64,000 nucleotides of DNA. Origin: Pseudomonas sp. KU43P. Its GTDB lineage: Bacteria; Pseudomonadota; Gammaproteobacteria; Pseudomonadales; Pseudomonadaceae. The stretch spans positions 2,143,501 through 2,207,500 of the forward strand of contig NZ_AP019365.1 of NCBI RefSeq assembly GCF_033095865.1. The letters run 5' to 3'. Of the stretch, positions 8,638 through 17,464 are shown piece by piece; position 1 is the first letter of the stretch; every line of letters begins with the position of its first letter. Under the pieces are notes generated by a model that was given only the letters and a program-made list of their open reading frames with translations, had not been told where the DNA came from and searched no databases. Made by a program: the position numbers and the translations under genes.

Positions 8638-9693
8638 ATGGACTTCAGTTTCAACAGCGACCAGCTGCTGTTCCAGGACAGCGTGCGCAGTTTCTTCATC
8701 AACGAGGTCACCCCGGAGCGCATCCGCGAGCTGTGGGACACCGACAGTGGCCGATGCGATCGACTCTGGGGCCAGCTGGTCGAGCTGGGCCTCACTGCCC
8801 TGACCGTGCCCGAGCAGTACGGCGGCCTGGGCCTGGGTGCCCTGGACTTCGTGCTGCTGGCCCAGGAATGCGGCTACGCCGGCCTGCCCGAGCCCCTGGT
8901 GGAAACCATGCTGGTGGCGGTGCCGCTGCTGGCCGAGCTTGGCCAGGCGCACGAGGCGCTCAAGCATGACTGGCTGGGCCGGGTGGCCGAAGGGCGGGCG
9001 CGGTTGGCGGTGTGCGAGCCGGGCAACCCGCTGGTCAGTGATGCCCATGTCGCCGACCTGCTGTTGCTCAGCCATGCAGACGAGCTGCATGCCGTGCCGC
9101 GTGAAGCCGTGGAACGGGTGCGCAATGTGTCGGTGGACCCGAGCCGCCACTTGTATCAGCTGAGCTGGACACCGACTGCAGCCACCTGCGTGGCCCGTGG
9201 CGATGAAGCCGCGCAGCTGCTGGCGCGTGCCTTCGAACGGGGCGCGCTGGGCTGCGCCGCGCAGCGCCTGGGGCTGGCCAAGCGCATGGTCGACCTGGCC
9301 GTGGACTACAGCTTCGAGCGCAAGCAGTTCGGCAAGCCGATCGGCTCGTTCCAGGCGGTGAAGCACCTGATGGCCAACGTCGCGGTGCGCATCGAGTTCG
9401 CCAAGGGCCCGCTGTACCGCGCCGCGTTTAGCGTGGCCCATGGCGAGGCGGCGCAGGCGGTGGCCGTGTCCCACGCCTGCCTGGCCACCTCGGAGGCGGC
9501 CATGCTGGCGGCGCGCAACGCGATGCAGGCCCACGGCGCGATGGGGTACACCTGGGAAGTCGACCTGCAGATCTTCATGAAACGCGCCTGGGCCCTGGAC
9601 AAGGCCTGGGGCGACCCGGCGCTGCACAAGGCGCGGGTGCGCCAGGCGCTGTTCGAACAGGGGCTGGCCATTGGCGCCGGCGCCACTTTCTGA
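8638..9693 (+). CDS. Acyl-CoA dehydrogenase, shorter partner subunit (pair 1)
   Basis: A 351-residue acyl-CoA dehydrogenase family protein with a degenerate middle beta domain: the usual SEPGAGSD flavin motif is replaced by AVCEPGNPLVSDA. The C-terminal domain keeps ERKQFGKPIGSFQAVKH and QAHGAMGYTWEVDLQIF. Shortened subunits of this kind pair with a longer one in heterotetrameric steroid dehydrogenases. GAGGAGCAGACC precedes the ATG. The lost motif suggests that it contributes only part of the active site. Confidence 0.8.
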   Translation: MDFSFNSDQLLFQDSVRSFFINEVTPERIRELWDTDSGRCDRLWGQLVELGLTALTVPEQYGGLGLGALDFVLLAQECGYAGLPEPLVETMLVAVPLLAELGQAHEALKHDWLGRVAEGRARLAVCEPGNPLVSDAHVADLLLLSHADELHAVPREAVERVRNVSVDPSRHLYQLSWTPTAATCVARGDEAAQLLARAFERGALGCAAQRLGLAKRMVDLAVDYSFERKQFGKPIGSFQAVKHLMANVAVRIEFAKGPLYRAAFSVAHGEAAQAVAVSHACLATSEAAMLAARNAMQAHGAMGYTWEVDLQIFMKRAWALDKAWGDPALHKARVRQALFEQGLAIGAGATF

Positions 9694-9714
9694 TTGCCGA
9701 CTTAGAGGTAGAAC

Positions 9715-10863
9715 ATGCCTGAAGCCTATATCGTCGACGCCCTGCGTACGCCCACCGGGCGGCGCAAGGGTGGCCTGGCGCAGATCCACGCCGCCGACCT
9801 GGGTGGCCATGTGCTGCGGGCCCTGGTCGAGCGCAATGCCATTCCCGATGACGACTACGACGATGTGATCTTCGGCTGCGTCGACACCATCGGCCCGCTG
9901 GCGGGCGACATCGCCCGCACGGCCTGGCTGGCCGCCGGGCTCAGCCAGGCCGTGCCAGGTACCACCATCGACCGCCAGTGCGGCTCGTCGCAGCAGGCGG
10001 TGCACTTCGCCGCCCAGGCGGTGATGAGCGGCACCCAGGACGTGGTGGTCGCAGGCGGTGTGCAGACCATGACGCAGATCCCGATTTCCTCGGCCATGAC
10101 CGCCGCCGAGCCGTTGGGTTTCACCAACCCGTTCACCGGCTCCGAGGGCTGGGTGCGCCGTTACGGCACCACGCCACCGACCCAGTTCCGCTCGGCGCAG
10201 ATGATCGCCGAACGCTGGCAGCTCAGCCGCCAGGCGCTGGAAGCCTATGCGATGGAGTCCCATCGCCGGGCATTGCGGGCCATCGAGCAGGGGTATTTCC
10301 GCCGCGAGATCGTGCCGCTGGTGGGCGTGGAGCATGACGAGACGCCGCGCCACACCAGCCTGCAGAAGATGGCCGAGCTGGAGTGCCTGTTCGGCTGCGA
10401 CCGGGTTACCGCCGCGGTGTCGAGCCAGACCTGCGACGCTGCCAGCGCGGTGCTGATCGTTTCGCAGGCGGCGCTCAAGCGCTACAACCTGACGCCGCGG
10501 GCGCGCATCCATCACATGAGCGTGCGCGCCGACGACCCGGTATGGATGCTCACCGCGCCGATCCCGGCCACCGAATACGCGCTCAAGCGCGCCGGCATGC
10601 GCCTGGAGGACATCGACCGGGTGGAGATCAACGAAGCTTTTGCCTCGGTGGCCATGGCCTGGCTGCAGGAGACGGGCTACCCCCATGCCCAGACCAACGT
10701 CAACGGCGGCGCCATTGCCTTGGGCCATCCGCTGGGCGCCACGGGCACCCGGCTGATGTGCAGCCTGCTGCATGAACTGGAGCGCAGCGGCGGCCGCTAT
10801 GGCCTGCAGACCATGTGCGAAGGCGGCGGCCAGGCCAACGTGACCATTATCGAACGCTTGTAG
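9715..10863 (+). CDS. Acetyl-CoA acetyltransferase / thiolase (steroid ring beta-oxidation)
   Basis: A 382-residue thiolase with the nucleophilic Cys89 in [13 protein letters not shown], the His motif [27 protein letters not shown], and the C-terminal CEGGGQAN that carries the second catalytic Cys. It cleaves a 3-oxoacyl-CoA with CoA. It sits between the dehydrogenase pair and an SDR, which is the usual order of ring C/D beta-oxidation genes (FadA6 or ScdF counterpart). A second, distinct thiolase lies at 15.5 kb, so the two probably serve different rounds. Confidence 0.83.
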   Translation: MPEAYIVDALRTPTGRRKGGLAQIHAADLGGHVLRALVERNAIPDDDYDDVIFGCVDTIGPLAGDIARTAWLAAGLSQAVPGTTIDRQCGSSQQAVHFAAQAVMSGTQDVVVAGGVQTMTQIPISSAMTAAEPLGFTNPFTGSEGWVRRYGTTPPTQFRSAQMIAERWQLSRQALEAYAMESHRRALRAIEQGYFRREIVPLVGVEHDETPRHTSLQKMAELECLFGCDRVTAAVSSQTCDAASAVLIVSQAALKRYNLTPRARIHHMSVRADDPVWMLTAPIPATEYALKRAGMRLEDIDRVEINEAFASVAMAWLQETGYPHAQTNVNGGAIALGHPLGATGTRLMCSLLHELERSGGRYGLQTMCEGGGQANVTIIERL

Positions 10864-10872
10864 GAGAACAGC

Positions 10873-11748
10873 ATGGCAAGTTGCGAAAACCGCACCGTGA
10901 TCATCACCGGTGCCGGCGGCGGACTGGGCCGGGCCTATGCCCTGGCCTTCGCCGCCGAGGGCGCGAAGGTGGTGGTCAACGACATCAACCGCGAAGCCGC
11001 CGAGGCGGTGGTGGGGCAGATCCGCGAGCACGGCGGGCAGGCCGTGGCCAACAGCAACGACATCACCGACTACGCCGATGCCGGGCGGATCCTGCAGGCG
11101 GCGCTGAACACCTTTGGCGGGCTCGATGTGGTGGTGAACAACGCCGGCATCTGCCGTGACCGGATGTTCGCCAGCCTCACCGAAAGCGACTGGGATGCGG
11201 TGGTGGCGGTTCACCTGAAGGGGCATTTCTGCCTGTCCAGCCACGCCGTGCGCCACTGGCGCGAGCAGGCCAAGCATGGCGAGAAAGTGGATGCGCGGAT
11301 CATCAATACCAGCTCCGGCGCCGGGCTGCAGGGGTCGATCGGGCAGTCCAACTACAGCGCGGCCAAGGGCGGGATCGCCGCGCTGACCCTGGTGCAGGCG
11401 GCAGAGCTTGCGCGTTACGGCATCACGGTCAATGCCCTGGCCCCGGCGGCGCGCACCGGCATGACCGAGCAGGTGTTTGCCGAGGTGATGAAGAAACCGG
11501 AGCAGGGCTTCGACTTCTTTGCGCCAGACAACGTAGCCCCGGTGGTGGTGTGGCTGGGTTCGGCGGCATCGGCCGGCGTCAGTGGGCAGCTGTTCGAGGT
11601 CGAAGGCGGGCGCCTGTCGATCGCCGACGGCTGGCGGCGTGGCCCACAGCTCGATAACCATGGGCGCTGGGCGGTGGCCGAGGTGGGCGCAGCCGTTGCG
11701 CAACTGCTGCAACAGGCCGTGCCGGCGCAGAAAGTCTACGGCACCTGA
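10873..11748 (+). CDS. Short-chain dehydrogenase/reductase (hydroxyacyl-CoA dehydrogenase-like)
   Basis: A 291-residue SDR. The cofactor site is TGAGGGLGRAYAL (about residues 12-24), with VVNDIN after strand 2 and NNAG near residue 90. The catalytic Ser-Tyr-Lys triad is in NTSSGAGLQGSIGQSNYSAAKGG. The sequence resembles the dehydrogenase part of peroxisomal-type hydroxyacyl-CoA enzymes. It is the last gene of the first run; a strong terminator follows 27 bases after the stop. Likely oxidises a hydroxyacyl-CoA or hydroxysteroid. Confidence 0.78.
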   Translation: MASCENRTVIITGAGGGLGRAYALAFAAEGAKVVVNDINREAAEAVVGQIREHGGQAVANSNDITDYADAGRILQAALNTFGGLDVVVNNAGICRDRMFASLTESDWDAVVAVHLKGHFCLSSHAVRHWREQAKHGEKVDARIINTSSGAGLQGSIGQSNYSAAKGGIAALTLVQAAELARYGITVNALAPAARTGMTEQVFAEVMKKPEQGFDFFAPDNVAPVVVWLGSAASAGVSGQLFEVEGGRLSIADGWRRGPQLDNHGRWAVAEVGAAVAQLLQQAVPAQKVYGT

Positions 11749-11775
11749 CTCCACGTTTTCCGCTGGCTCTGCGGG

Positions 11776-11808
11776 CCGCATCACTTGCCAGGGTGATGCG
11801 GTTTTTTT
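11776..11808 (+). terminator. Rho-independent terminator after the first steroid run
   Basis: CCGCATCAC (11776-11784) pairs with GTGATGCGG (11793-11801) and is followed by seven T. It ends transcription of 1-11748. Confidence 0.9.
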
Positions 11809-11920
11809 GTTGTGCCAGGGCACGGGCAAAGGCCGCCCCTAGTCCGATTGGCCGATTCCACTCGCCCCGCACCCGCCCACACTTCGCTCAACACCCGCCA
11901 GACGAGTAGAAGACCCCGCG

Positions 11921-13069
11921 ATGGACTTTGCATTCACCGACGAGCAGGAAATGATCCGTGAATCGGCCGAGGGCTTCCTCGCCGATGTCTGCGACTGCGC
12001 CGCCGTACGCACGGCCATGGCCAGCGAAACCGGCTACGACACCCACCTCTGGCAACGCCTGTGCAGCGAGATGTACTGGCCTGCCATCCACATCCCCGAA
12101 GCCTACGGCGGCCTGGGCCTGGGCTACGTCGAGCTGGCGATTCTGCTCGAACAGATGGGCCGTCGCCTGCTCTGTTCACCGTTCTTCGCCACGGCCTGCC
12201 TGGCCACGCCAGCGTTGTTGCTGGCCGGCAGCGAAACGCAGAAACAACGCTGGCTGCCCGCCATTGCCGAAGGCCGGGTGCGCGCCACCCTGGCCTGGGG
12301 CGACGGTGCCGGCTGGTCGCAGGACGGCATCAGCGTGGTCGCCAAGGCCGAAGGCGAGGGCTATGTGCTCGACGGCGAGTACGCCCAAGTCATCGACGGC
12401 CACAGTGCCGACCTGCTGGTGGTCGCGGCCTGGACGGCGCAGGGCATCAACCTGTTCCTGGTCGAAGCTGGGCAGGTGGGCCTTGTGCGCCAGTGGCAAC
12501 CGACCATGGACCAGACCCGGCGCCTCGGGCGCATCCGCCTGGACCGTGTGTACGTCGGGCCGCAGGCCGTGCTCGAGGCCTCCTGGCCGCTGTTGCAGCA
12601 GGTGTTGCGCCTGGCCTGCATCGGCCTGGCCGCCGAACAGGTCGGCGGTGCCCAGCAGTCGCTGGACCTGAGCGTTGCCTACCTGCAGGAGCGCCAGCAG
12701 TTCGGCCGCCCGCTGGCCAGCTTCCAGGCCCTCAAGCACCGCGTCGCCGACATGATGCTGCAGGTCGAGTGTGCCCGTTCGGCCAGCTACTACGCCGCCT
12801 GCGTTGCCCAGGAAGCGCTGGACCCGGCGGGCGCCGCGCAGGTCGCCGCCGAGCTGCCGCTGGCCGCATCAACGGCCAAGTCTCAGTGCTCCCAGGCGTA
12901 TTTCCACTGCGCCGCCGAGTCGATCCAGCTGCACGGCGGTGTCGGTTTTACCTGGGAGTACGACCCGCATCTGTATTTCAAGCGTGCCCGGGCCAGCGAA
13001 AGCTACCTCGGTGCACCCGCCTGGCATCTGCAGCAGATCGCCAACCTGGTGATCGGGGAGCAAGCATGA
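11921..13069 (+). CDS. Acyl-CoA dehydrogenase, subunit of heteromer (pair 2)
   Basis: A 382-residue acyl-CoA dehydrogenase homologue. The middle domain is divergent (TLAWGDGAGWSQDG replaces the usual SEPGAGSD), while the C-terminal domain has LQERQQFGRPLASFQALKH and QLHGGVGFTWEYDPHLYFKRA. It begins the second run of the cluster after a terminator and about 110 bases of intergenic DNA. Its stop overlaps the start of the next dehydrogenase gene by four bases (ATGA), which points to a 1:1 complex. It probably supplies the partner subunit of a steroid CoA-ester dehydrogenase. Confidence 0.82.
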   Translation: MDFAFTDEQEMIRESAEGFLADVCDCAAVRTAMASETGYDTHLWQRLCSEMYWPAIHIPEAYGGLGLGYVELAILLEQMGRRLLCSPFFATACLATPALLLAGSETQKQRWLPAIAEGRVRATLAWGDGAGWSQDGISVVAKAEGEGYVLDGEYAQVIDGHSADLLVVAAWTAQGINLFLVEAGQVGLVRQWQPTMDQTRRLGRIRLDRVYVGPQAVLEASWPLLQQVLRLACIGLAAEQVGGAQQSLDLSVAYLQERQQFGRPLASFQALKHRVADMMLQVECARSASYYAACVAQEALDPAGAAQVAAELPLAASTAKSQCSQAYFHCAAESIQLHGGVGFTWEYDPHLYFKRARASESYLGAPAWHLQQIANLVIGEQA

Positions 13070-14256
13070 AGATCCGTTTCAGTGAACAGGACGAACGCTT
13101 TCGCGAAGAAGTCGCCGGCTGGTTGGCCGAGCACCTGTGCGGCGAGTTCGAGGCACTGCGGTTTCGCGGCGGCCCGGGCGATGAGCACATGTTCGCCCAC
13201 GAGCGCAAAGCCTGGGAGCGCAAGCTCGCCGAAGGCGGCTGGACCTGCGTGGGCTGGGCCCCGGAGCATGGCGGGCGCGGGCTGTCGATCAGCCAGCAGG
13301 TGATCTTCCACGAAGAATATGCCCGCGCCGGCGGCCCGGGGCGCATGGGCCACATCGGCGAAGGCCTGGCCGGCCCGACCATTGCCGCTTTCGGCAGCGA
13401 GGAACAGAAGCGCCGGTTTCTGCCGGGCATCGTCGCCGGCACCACCTTCTGGTGCCAGGGCTATTCCGAACCGGGCGCCGGCTCCGACCTGGCCGCAGTG
13501 AAAACCCGCGCCGCCCAAGGCGCCGACGGCGACTGGCTGATCAACGGCCAGAAGGTCTGGACCTCGCTGGCCCACGAGTCCGACTGGTGCTTCGTGCTGG
13601 CCCGCACCGAGCCCGGCAGCGTCGGCCATCATGGCCTGTCGTTCCTGCTGGTGCCGATGGACCAGCCGGGGATCAGCGTGCGCCCCATCGAGCAGATGAC
13701 CGGCACCTCGGAATTCAACGAAGTGTTCTTCGACGATGCCCGCACAGAAGCAGCGAACATCGTCGGCCAGCCCGGCGAGGGCTGGAAGATTGCCATGGCG
13801 CTGCTCGGCTTCGAGCGTGGTGTGTCCACCCTCGGCCAGCAGATGCAGTTCAACAACGAACTGGACGAGATCATCGCCATCGCCCGCAGCAACGGCGCCG
13901 ACCGCGACCCGCATCTGCGCCTGCGCCTGGCCGAGGCCTGGTGCGGCCTGCGCATCCTTCGCTACAACTCGCTGCGCATGCTCTCCGGGCCCCAGGACGG
14001 TTCGCTGCGCCGCGAGGCGACCATCTACAAGCTGAACTGGTCGAGCTGGCACGCAAGCTTGGGCAAGCTGGCCATGGATGTGCTCGGGCCCGAGGCCGAG
14101 CTGCTCGAAGGTGCGCCATACCAGCTCAGCCGCCTGCAGTCGCTGTACCTGTTCAGCCGTGCCGACACCCTCTACGGCGGCAGCAACGAGATCCAGCGCA
14201 ACATCATCGCCGAACGCGCCCTGGGCATGCCCCGGGAGCCGCGAGTGCGTCCCTGA
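13066..14256 (+). CDS. Acyl-CoA dehydrogenase, full-motif subunit of heteromer (pair 2)
   Basis: A 396-residue acyl-CoA dehydrogenase starting at the ATG that overlaps the previous stop. It keeps QGYSEPGAGSDLAAVKTRA, NGQKVWTSLAHESDW, and YGGSNEIQRNIIAERALGMPR at the C-terminus. It is similar in layout to the protein at 7461-8627 and likely carries the FAD-contact residues for the complex. Longer upstream in-frame starts would run across the previous gene and are not credible. Confidence 0.83.
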   Translation: MKIRFSEQDERFREEVAGWLAEHLCGEFEALRFRGGPGDEHMFAHERKAWERKLAEGGWTCVGWAPEHGGRGLSISQQVIFHEEYARAGGPGRMGHIGEGLAGPTIAAFGSEEQKRRFLPGIVAGTTFWCQGYSEPGAGSDLAAVKTRAAQGADGDWLINGQKVWTSLAHESDWCFVLARTEPGSVGHHGLSFLLVPMDQPGISVRPIEQMTGTSEFNEVFFDDARTEAANIVGQPGEGWKIAMALLGFERGVSTLGQQMQFNNELDEIIAIARSNGADRDPHLRLRLAEAWCGLRILRYNSLRMLSGPQDGSLRREATIYKLNWSSWHASLGKLAMDVLGPEAELLEGAPYQLSRLQSLYLFSRADTLYGGSNEIQRNIIAERALGMPREPRVRP

Positions 14257-14273
14257 TCGAAGGAGTTTTCTGC

Positions 14274-15056
14274 ATGACTGTTCCCCACTATGTTCCGGGC
14301 CATGGCCTGCTGCGCGGCAAGGCGGTGCTGATCACCGCGGCTGCCGGCTCCGGCATCGGCTTTTCCGCCGCGCTGCGCGCTGCCGAGGAGGGCTGCCGGG
14401 CGCTGATGATCAGCGATATCCACGAGGGCCGGCTGCACGAGGCCGTGGCGCGCATCCGTGAGGCCACCCAACTGCAGGCGGTGCATGGGCACTTGTGCAA
14501 CGTGACCGACGAGACGCAGGTACGCGACCTGGTCAGCGCCGCCGAGCGCGAGCTGGGCGGTGTCGACGTGCTGATCAACAACGCAGGCCTGGGCGGCTCC
14601 CGCGCGCTGGTGGAGATGCCGGACGAGGAGTGGCAGCGGGTGATCGACGTGACCCTCACCGGCACCATGCGCATGACCCGGGCCATGTTGCCGCACATGA
14701 TGGCGCGGGGCGCCGGGGTGATCGTCAACAATGCTTCGGTGCTGGGCTGGCGGGCGCAGAAACAGCAGGCCCACTATGCCGCGGCCAAGGCTGGGGTGAT
14801 GGCGCTGACCCGCTGTTCGGCGCTGGAAGCGGCCGAGCATGGCATCCGTATCAACGCGGTGAGCCCGAGCATTGCCATGCATGACTTTCTCGCCCGCTCG
14901 GCACCCCAGGCGGTGCTGGACCAACTGGCCGCAGGCGAGGCCTTTGGCCGCGCCGCCGAGGTGTGGGAGGTGGCCAACGTGATGATGTTCCTGGCCAGCG
15001 ACTACAGCTCGTACATGACCGGCGAAGTGCTGTCGGTCTCCAGCCAGAGGGCCTGA
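14274..15056 (+). CDS. ipdF: SDR dehydrogenase of steroid C-ring pathway (IpdF type)
   Basis: A 260-residue SDR. It has ITAAAGSGIGFSAALRAAEE (cofactor site, about residues 20-39), NNAGLGG, and the stretch IVNNASVLGWRAQKQQAHYA with Tyr-Ala-Ala-Ala-Lys of the active site. The ASVLGWRAQ and ASDYSSYMTGEVLSVS segments match what I recall of mycobacterial IpdF (Rv3559c), which oxidises the 5-hydroxyl of HIC-CoA and works with IpdC. The start ATG 14274 follows AAGGAG by 8 bases. The downstream MaoC gene begins 3 bases after the stop. Confidence 0.85.
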   Translation: MTVPHYVPGHGLLRGKAVLITAAAGSGIGFSAALRAAEEGCRALMISDIHEGRLHEAVARIREATQLQAVHGHLCNVTDETQVRDLVSAAERELGGVDVLINNAGLGGSRALVEMPDEEWQRVIDVTLTGTMRMTRAMLPHMMARGAGVIVNNASVLGWRAQKQQAHYAAAKAGVMALTRCSALEAAEHGIRINAVSPSIAMHDFLARSAPQAVLDQLAAGEAFGRAAEVWEVANVMMFLASDYSSYMTGEVLSVSSQRA

Positions 15057-15058
15057 CC

Positions 15059-15517
15059 ATGCCACGTATTTTCGAGACGCCAGGTGCACTGCACGACGCC
15101 CAGGGGCAGGAGCTGGGCAAGAGCGAATGGCTGCTGGTGGACCAGGCGCGCATCGACCTGTTCGCCGAAGCGAGCGGCGACCACCAGTGGATACACGTGG
15201 ACGCCGAGCGCGCCGCCCAGGGGCCGTTCGGCGCTTGCATCGCCCACGGCTACCTGAGCCTTGCGCTGGTCAACCTGTTCCTGCCGCAGATCGTCGAGGT
15301 GCGGGGCATTGCCATGGGCGTGAACTATGGCTGCGAGCGGGTGCGCTTCCCGTCGGTGGTGCGCGTGGGGTCGCGGGTGCGCGGCAGTGCCACGCTGCTG
15401 TCCACCGAGGCGGTGGGCGAGGGCGTGCAGGCGCTGATCCGCGTCAGCGTCGAGATCGAAGGCCAGGAACGGCCCGGCTGCGTGGTCGACACGATCAGCC
15501 GCTACTACCCGAACTGA
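15059..15517 (+). CDS. MaoC-type (R)-specific enoyl-CoA hydratase
   Basis: A 152-residue hotdog-fold protein. The hydratase-2 active-site signature is present: [20 protein letters not shown] (catalytic Asp and His) and [16 protein letters not shown]. The fold hydrates trans-2-enoyl-CoA to the (R)-hydroxy ester. It starts two bases after the ipdF-like stop and is followed by a thiolase, forming a dehydrogenase-hydratase-thiolase beta-oxidation set. Substrate is inferred to be a steroid-derived enoyl-CoA. Confidence 0.82.
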   Translation: MPRIFETPGALHDAQGQELGKSEWLLVDQARIDLFAEASGDHQWIHVDAERAAQGPFGACIAHGYLSLALVNLFLPQIVEVRGIAMGVNYGCERVRFPSVVRVGSRVRGSATLLSTEAVGEGVQALIRVSVEIEGQERPGCVVDTISRYYPN

Positions 15518-15527
15518 GGAATCGAGC

Positions 15528-16730
15528 ATGAACGAAGCAGTCATCGTGTCTACGGCGCGCACGCCCATTGGCAAGGCTTTCCGGGGTGCCTTCAACGATA
15601 CTGAGGCGCCGACCCTGGGCGGCCACGTGGTGGCCGAAGCGGTACGCCGCGCCGGCATCGCGCCGGAGGAGGTGGAGGACGTGATCATCGGCGCCGCGGC
15701 CCAGCAGGGTACCCAGGCCTACAATCTTGGGCGCCTGTGCGCGACGGCGGCCGGGCTGCCGGCGCAGGTCGCCGGCATGGCGGTAGAGCGCCAGTGCGCG
15801 TCGGGCCTGATGAGCATCGCCATCGCCGCCAAGGGCATCGTCTGCAACGAACTCGACATTGCCGTGGCCGGTGGCCTGGAGTCGATCTCGCTGGTGCAGA
15901 ACAAGCACAAGAACCTCTATCGCCTGCAGTCCAGCCTGGTGCTGGAGCGTGACCCCACGGCCTATATCCCGATGATCGAGACCGCCGAGATCGTCGCCCA
16001 GCGCTACGGCATCAGCCGCGAAGAGCAGGACGCCTACAGCCTGCAGAGCCAGTTGCGCACTGCTCATGCTCAACAGGCCGGGTTGTTCGACCTGGAGCTG
16101 GCGCCGCTGACCACGCACAAGCTGCTGGTGGACAAGGCCAGCGGCGAGAGCCGGCATGAGTCGGTGACCTTGCGCCAGGACGAGTGCAACCGCGCCGATA
16201 CCAGCGCGGCCAGCCTGGCCGCACTGGAACCGGTGTGGGGGGGTGGGCAGTGGACAGGTGCCGGGCGCTTCATCACCGCAGGTAACGCCTCGCAGTTGTC
16301 GGACGGTGCCTCGGCGGCAGTGCTGATGAATGCACGCCTGGCCGAGCAGCGCGGCTTGCAGCCGCTGGGTATCTACCGCGGCCTGGCGGTGGCGGGGTGC
16401 AAGGCGGACGAGATGGGCATCGGGCCGGTGTATGCGATCCCCAAGCTGCTCAAGCGCCATGGGCTGAAGGTCCAGGACATCGGCCTTTGGGAGCTGAACG
16501 AGGCGTTTGCCTGCCAGGTGCTGTATTGCCGGGATACCTTGGGCATCGATAACGACCGGCTCAATGTGAACGGCGGCGCCATCGCCATTGGCCACCCGTT
16601 CGGCATGTCCGGGTCGCGGATGGTCGGGCATGCGTTGATCGAGGGCAGGCGCCGGGGCGTGCGCTATGTGGTGGTGAGCATGTGCATTGGTGGCGGCATG
16701 GGTGCTGCTGCGCTGTTCGAGGTGGCTTGA
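15528..16730 (+). CDS. Acetyl-CoA acetyltransferase / thiolase (second copy)
   Basis: A 400-residue thiolase with nucleophilic Cys90 in [43 protein letters not shown] and a C-terminal [10 protein letters not shown] carrying the second Cys. Length and motifs are canonical. It follows the MaoC gene by 10 bases after GAGGAATCGAGC. It may serve side-chain or later rounds of ring beta-oxidation; it differs clearly from the thiolase at 9.7 kb. Confidence 0.83.
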   Translation: MNEAVIVSTARTPIGKAFRGAFNDTEAPTLGGHVVAEAVRRAGIAPEEVEDVIIGAAAQQGTQAYNLGRLCATAAGLPAQVAGMAVERQCASGLMSIAIAAKGIVCNELDIAVAGGLESISLVQNKHKNLYRLQSSLVLERDPTAYIPMIETAEIVAQRYGISREEQDAYSLQSQLRTAHAQQAGLFDLELAPLTTHKLLVDKASGESRHESVTLRQDECNRADTSAASLAALEPVWGGGQWTGAGRFITAGNASQLSDGASAAVLMNARLAEQRGLQPLGIYRGLAVAGCKADEMGIGPVYAIPKLLKRHGLKVQDIGLWELNEAFACQVLYCRDTLGIDNDRLNVNGGAIAIGHPFGMSGSRMVGHALIEGRRRGVRYVVVSMCIGGGMGAAALFEVA

Positions 16731-16731
16731 G

Positions 16732-17106
16732 ATGGGCTTGCCGACGGCGCAGGAGGTTCAGCAGCTGATGCAGCGGTATGTGCTGCTGGTGGATGGCGGG
16801 GATGTCGAAGGCATTTTGGCGATGTATGCCGAGGATGCCACGGTCGAGGACCCGGTCGGGGCGGCGCCGTTGCGCGGGATCGAGGCCATTGCCGCGTTCT
16901 ACCGGCAGGGCTTGGGGGCCATGCAGGTGTCGGCTGTGCTGACCGGGCCGGTGCGGGCGACCTGTGACGGGCAGGGGGCCGTGCCGTTTCGGGTGGTGTT
17001 TGGCGAGCGTGGGCTGGATGTGATCGATGTGATGGCGTTTGATGAGCGGGGGTTGATCCGCAGCATGAAAGCGTACTGGAGCGAGGTTAACGTCGAGGCG
17101 GTATGA
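16732..17106 (+). CDS. ksi: Steroid delta-5-3-ketosteroid isomerase (KSI)
   Basis: A 124-residue NTF2-like cone protein, essentially the length of the Comamonas enzyme. The catalytic set of ketosteroid isomerases can be placed: Tyr16 in MQRYV, the general base Asp40 in TVEDPVG, and Asp99 in DVIDVMAF. GDVEGILAMYAEDATVEDPVG closely resembles the known family. It moves the double bond of delta-5-3-ketosteroids to delta-4. Start ATG 16732 is one base after the thiolase stop, so it is translationally coupled. Finding it at the end of a steroid operon makes the call strong. Confidence 0.9.
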   Translation: MGLPTAQEVQQLMQRYVLLVDGGDVEGILAMYAEDATVEDPVGAAPLRGIEAIAAFYRQGLGAMQVSAVLTGPVRATCDGQGAVPFRVVFGERGLDVIDVMAFDERGLIRSMKAYWSEVNVEAV

Positions 17107-17130
17107 ACTCGCTCCTGGGGAGTATTTGAG

Positions 17131-17206
17131 GGCCCTATCGCTGGCAAGCCAGCTCCTACAGGGGCGGTGGGGTACCTGTAGGAGCCGGCTTGCCGGCGAT
17201 AGGGCC
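17131..17206. repeat. Pseudomonas REP/BIME inverted pair
   Basis: GGCCCTATCGCTGGCAAGCC and its near-complement ending at 17206 face each other around a short loop. The same unit recurs at 19458-19551 and 32794-32886. It lies just after ksi and can act as a 3' stabilising hairpin. Confidence 0.88.
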
Positions 17207-17298
17207 AGCAGCCGTAAGATATTTCTGAACCTGAAACCAAATGCTTCAGGATTCGCATGTTTGGGAAGTATCCTACGACCGCTACTGAAATTTCGCTA

Positions 17299-17464
17299 TT
17301 GTCGGGGAAATGCCTCACGGATAACGTTCTCCAGTCGCTTCGGCGACCGGGTGTGAGAACCCGCTTCGAACTTCATGTTAGTAGCACCGCTATGGCAGCA
17401 GTGCGCGGGCAGGCTTCGGCCTGGCCGGGCTTAATCACGGGTTCACCGGTTTCTCACCCCGCGT
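17299..17464 (+). ncRNA. Structured 5' leader upstream of the small-gene pair, interrupted by the IS
   Basis: A candidate promoter (TTGTCG, 17 bases, TAACGT) near 17300-17327 is followed by a UUCG hairpin, GTCGC/GCGAC (17334-17347). Then GGGTGTGAGAACC (17349-17361) faces GGTTTCTCACCCC (17448-17460), enclosing a second UUCG hairpin, CAGGC/GCCTG (17410-17423). No ORF with an SD is seen here. The leader would have continued at 18834 into the RBS of the DUF6124-like gene before the IS inserted. RNA status is inferred from folding only. Confidence 0.5.
17457..17464. repeat. 8-bp target-site duplication, left copy
   Basis: CCCCGCGT immediately precedes the left IS end and recurs at 18826-18833 immediately after the right end. 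IS256-family elements make 8-9 bp duplications. Confidence 0.85.

Noticed and set aside
8590..11829. A 1079-codon open frame on the minus strand
   Set aside because: It is antisense to three well-supported + strand genes, is rich in His, Gly, Arg and Ala as GC-rich shadows are, and shows no domain or SD.
12061..13065. A long 5' extension of the dehydrogenase gene at 13066
   Set aside because: It overlaps the preceding dehydrogenase in another frame and is Arg/Pro-rich; the ATGA overlap at 13066 is the natural start.
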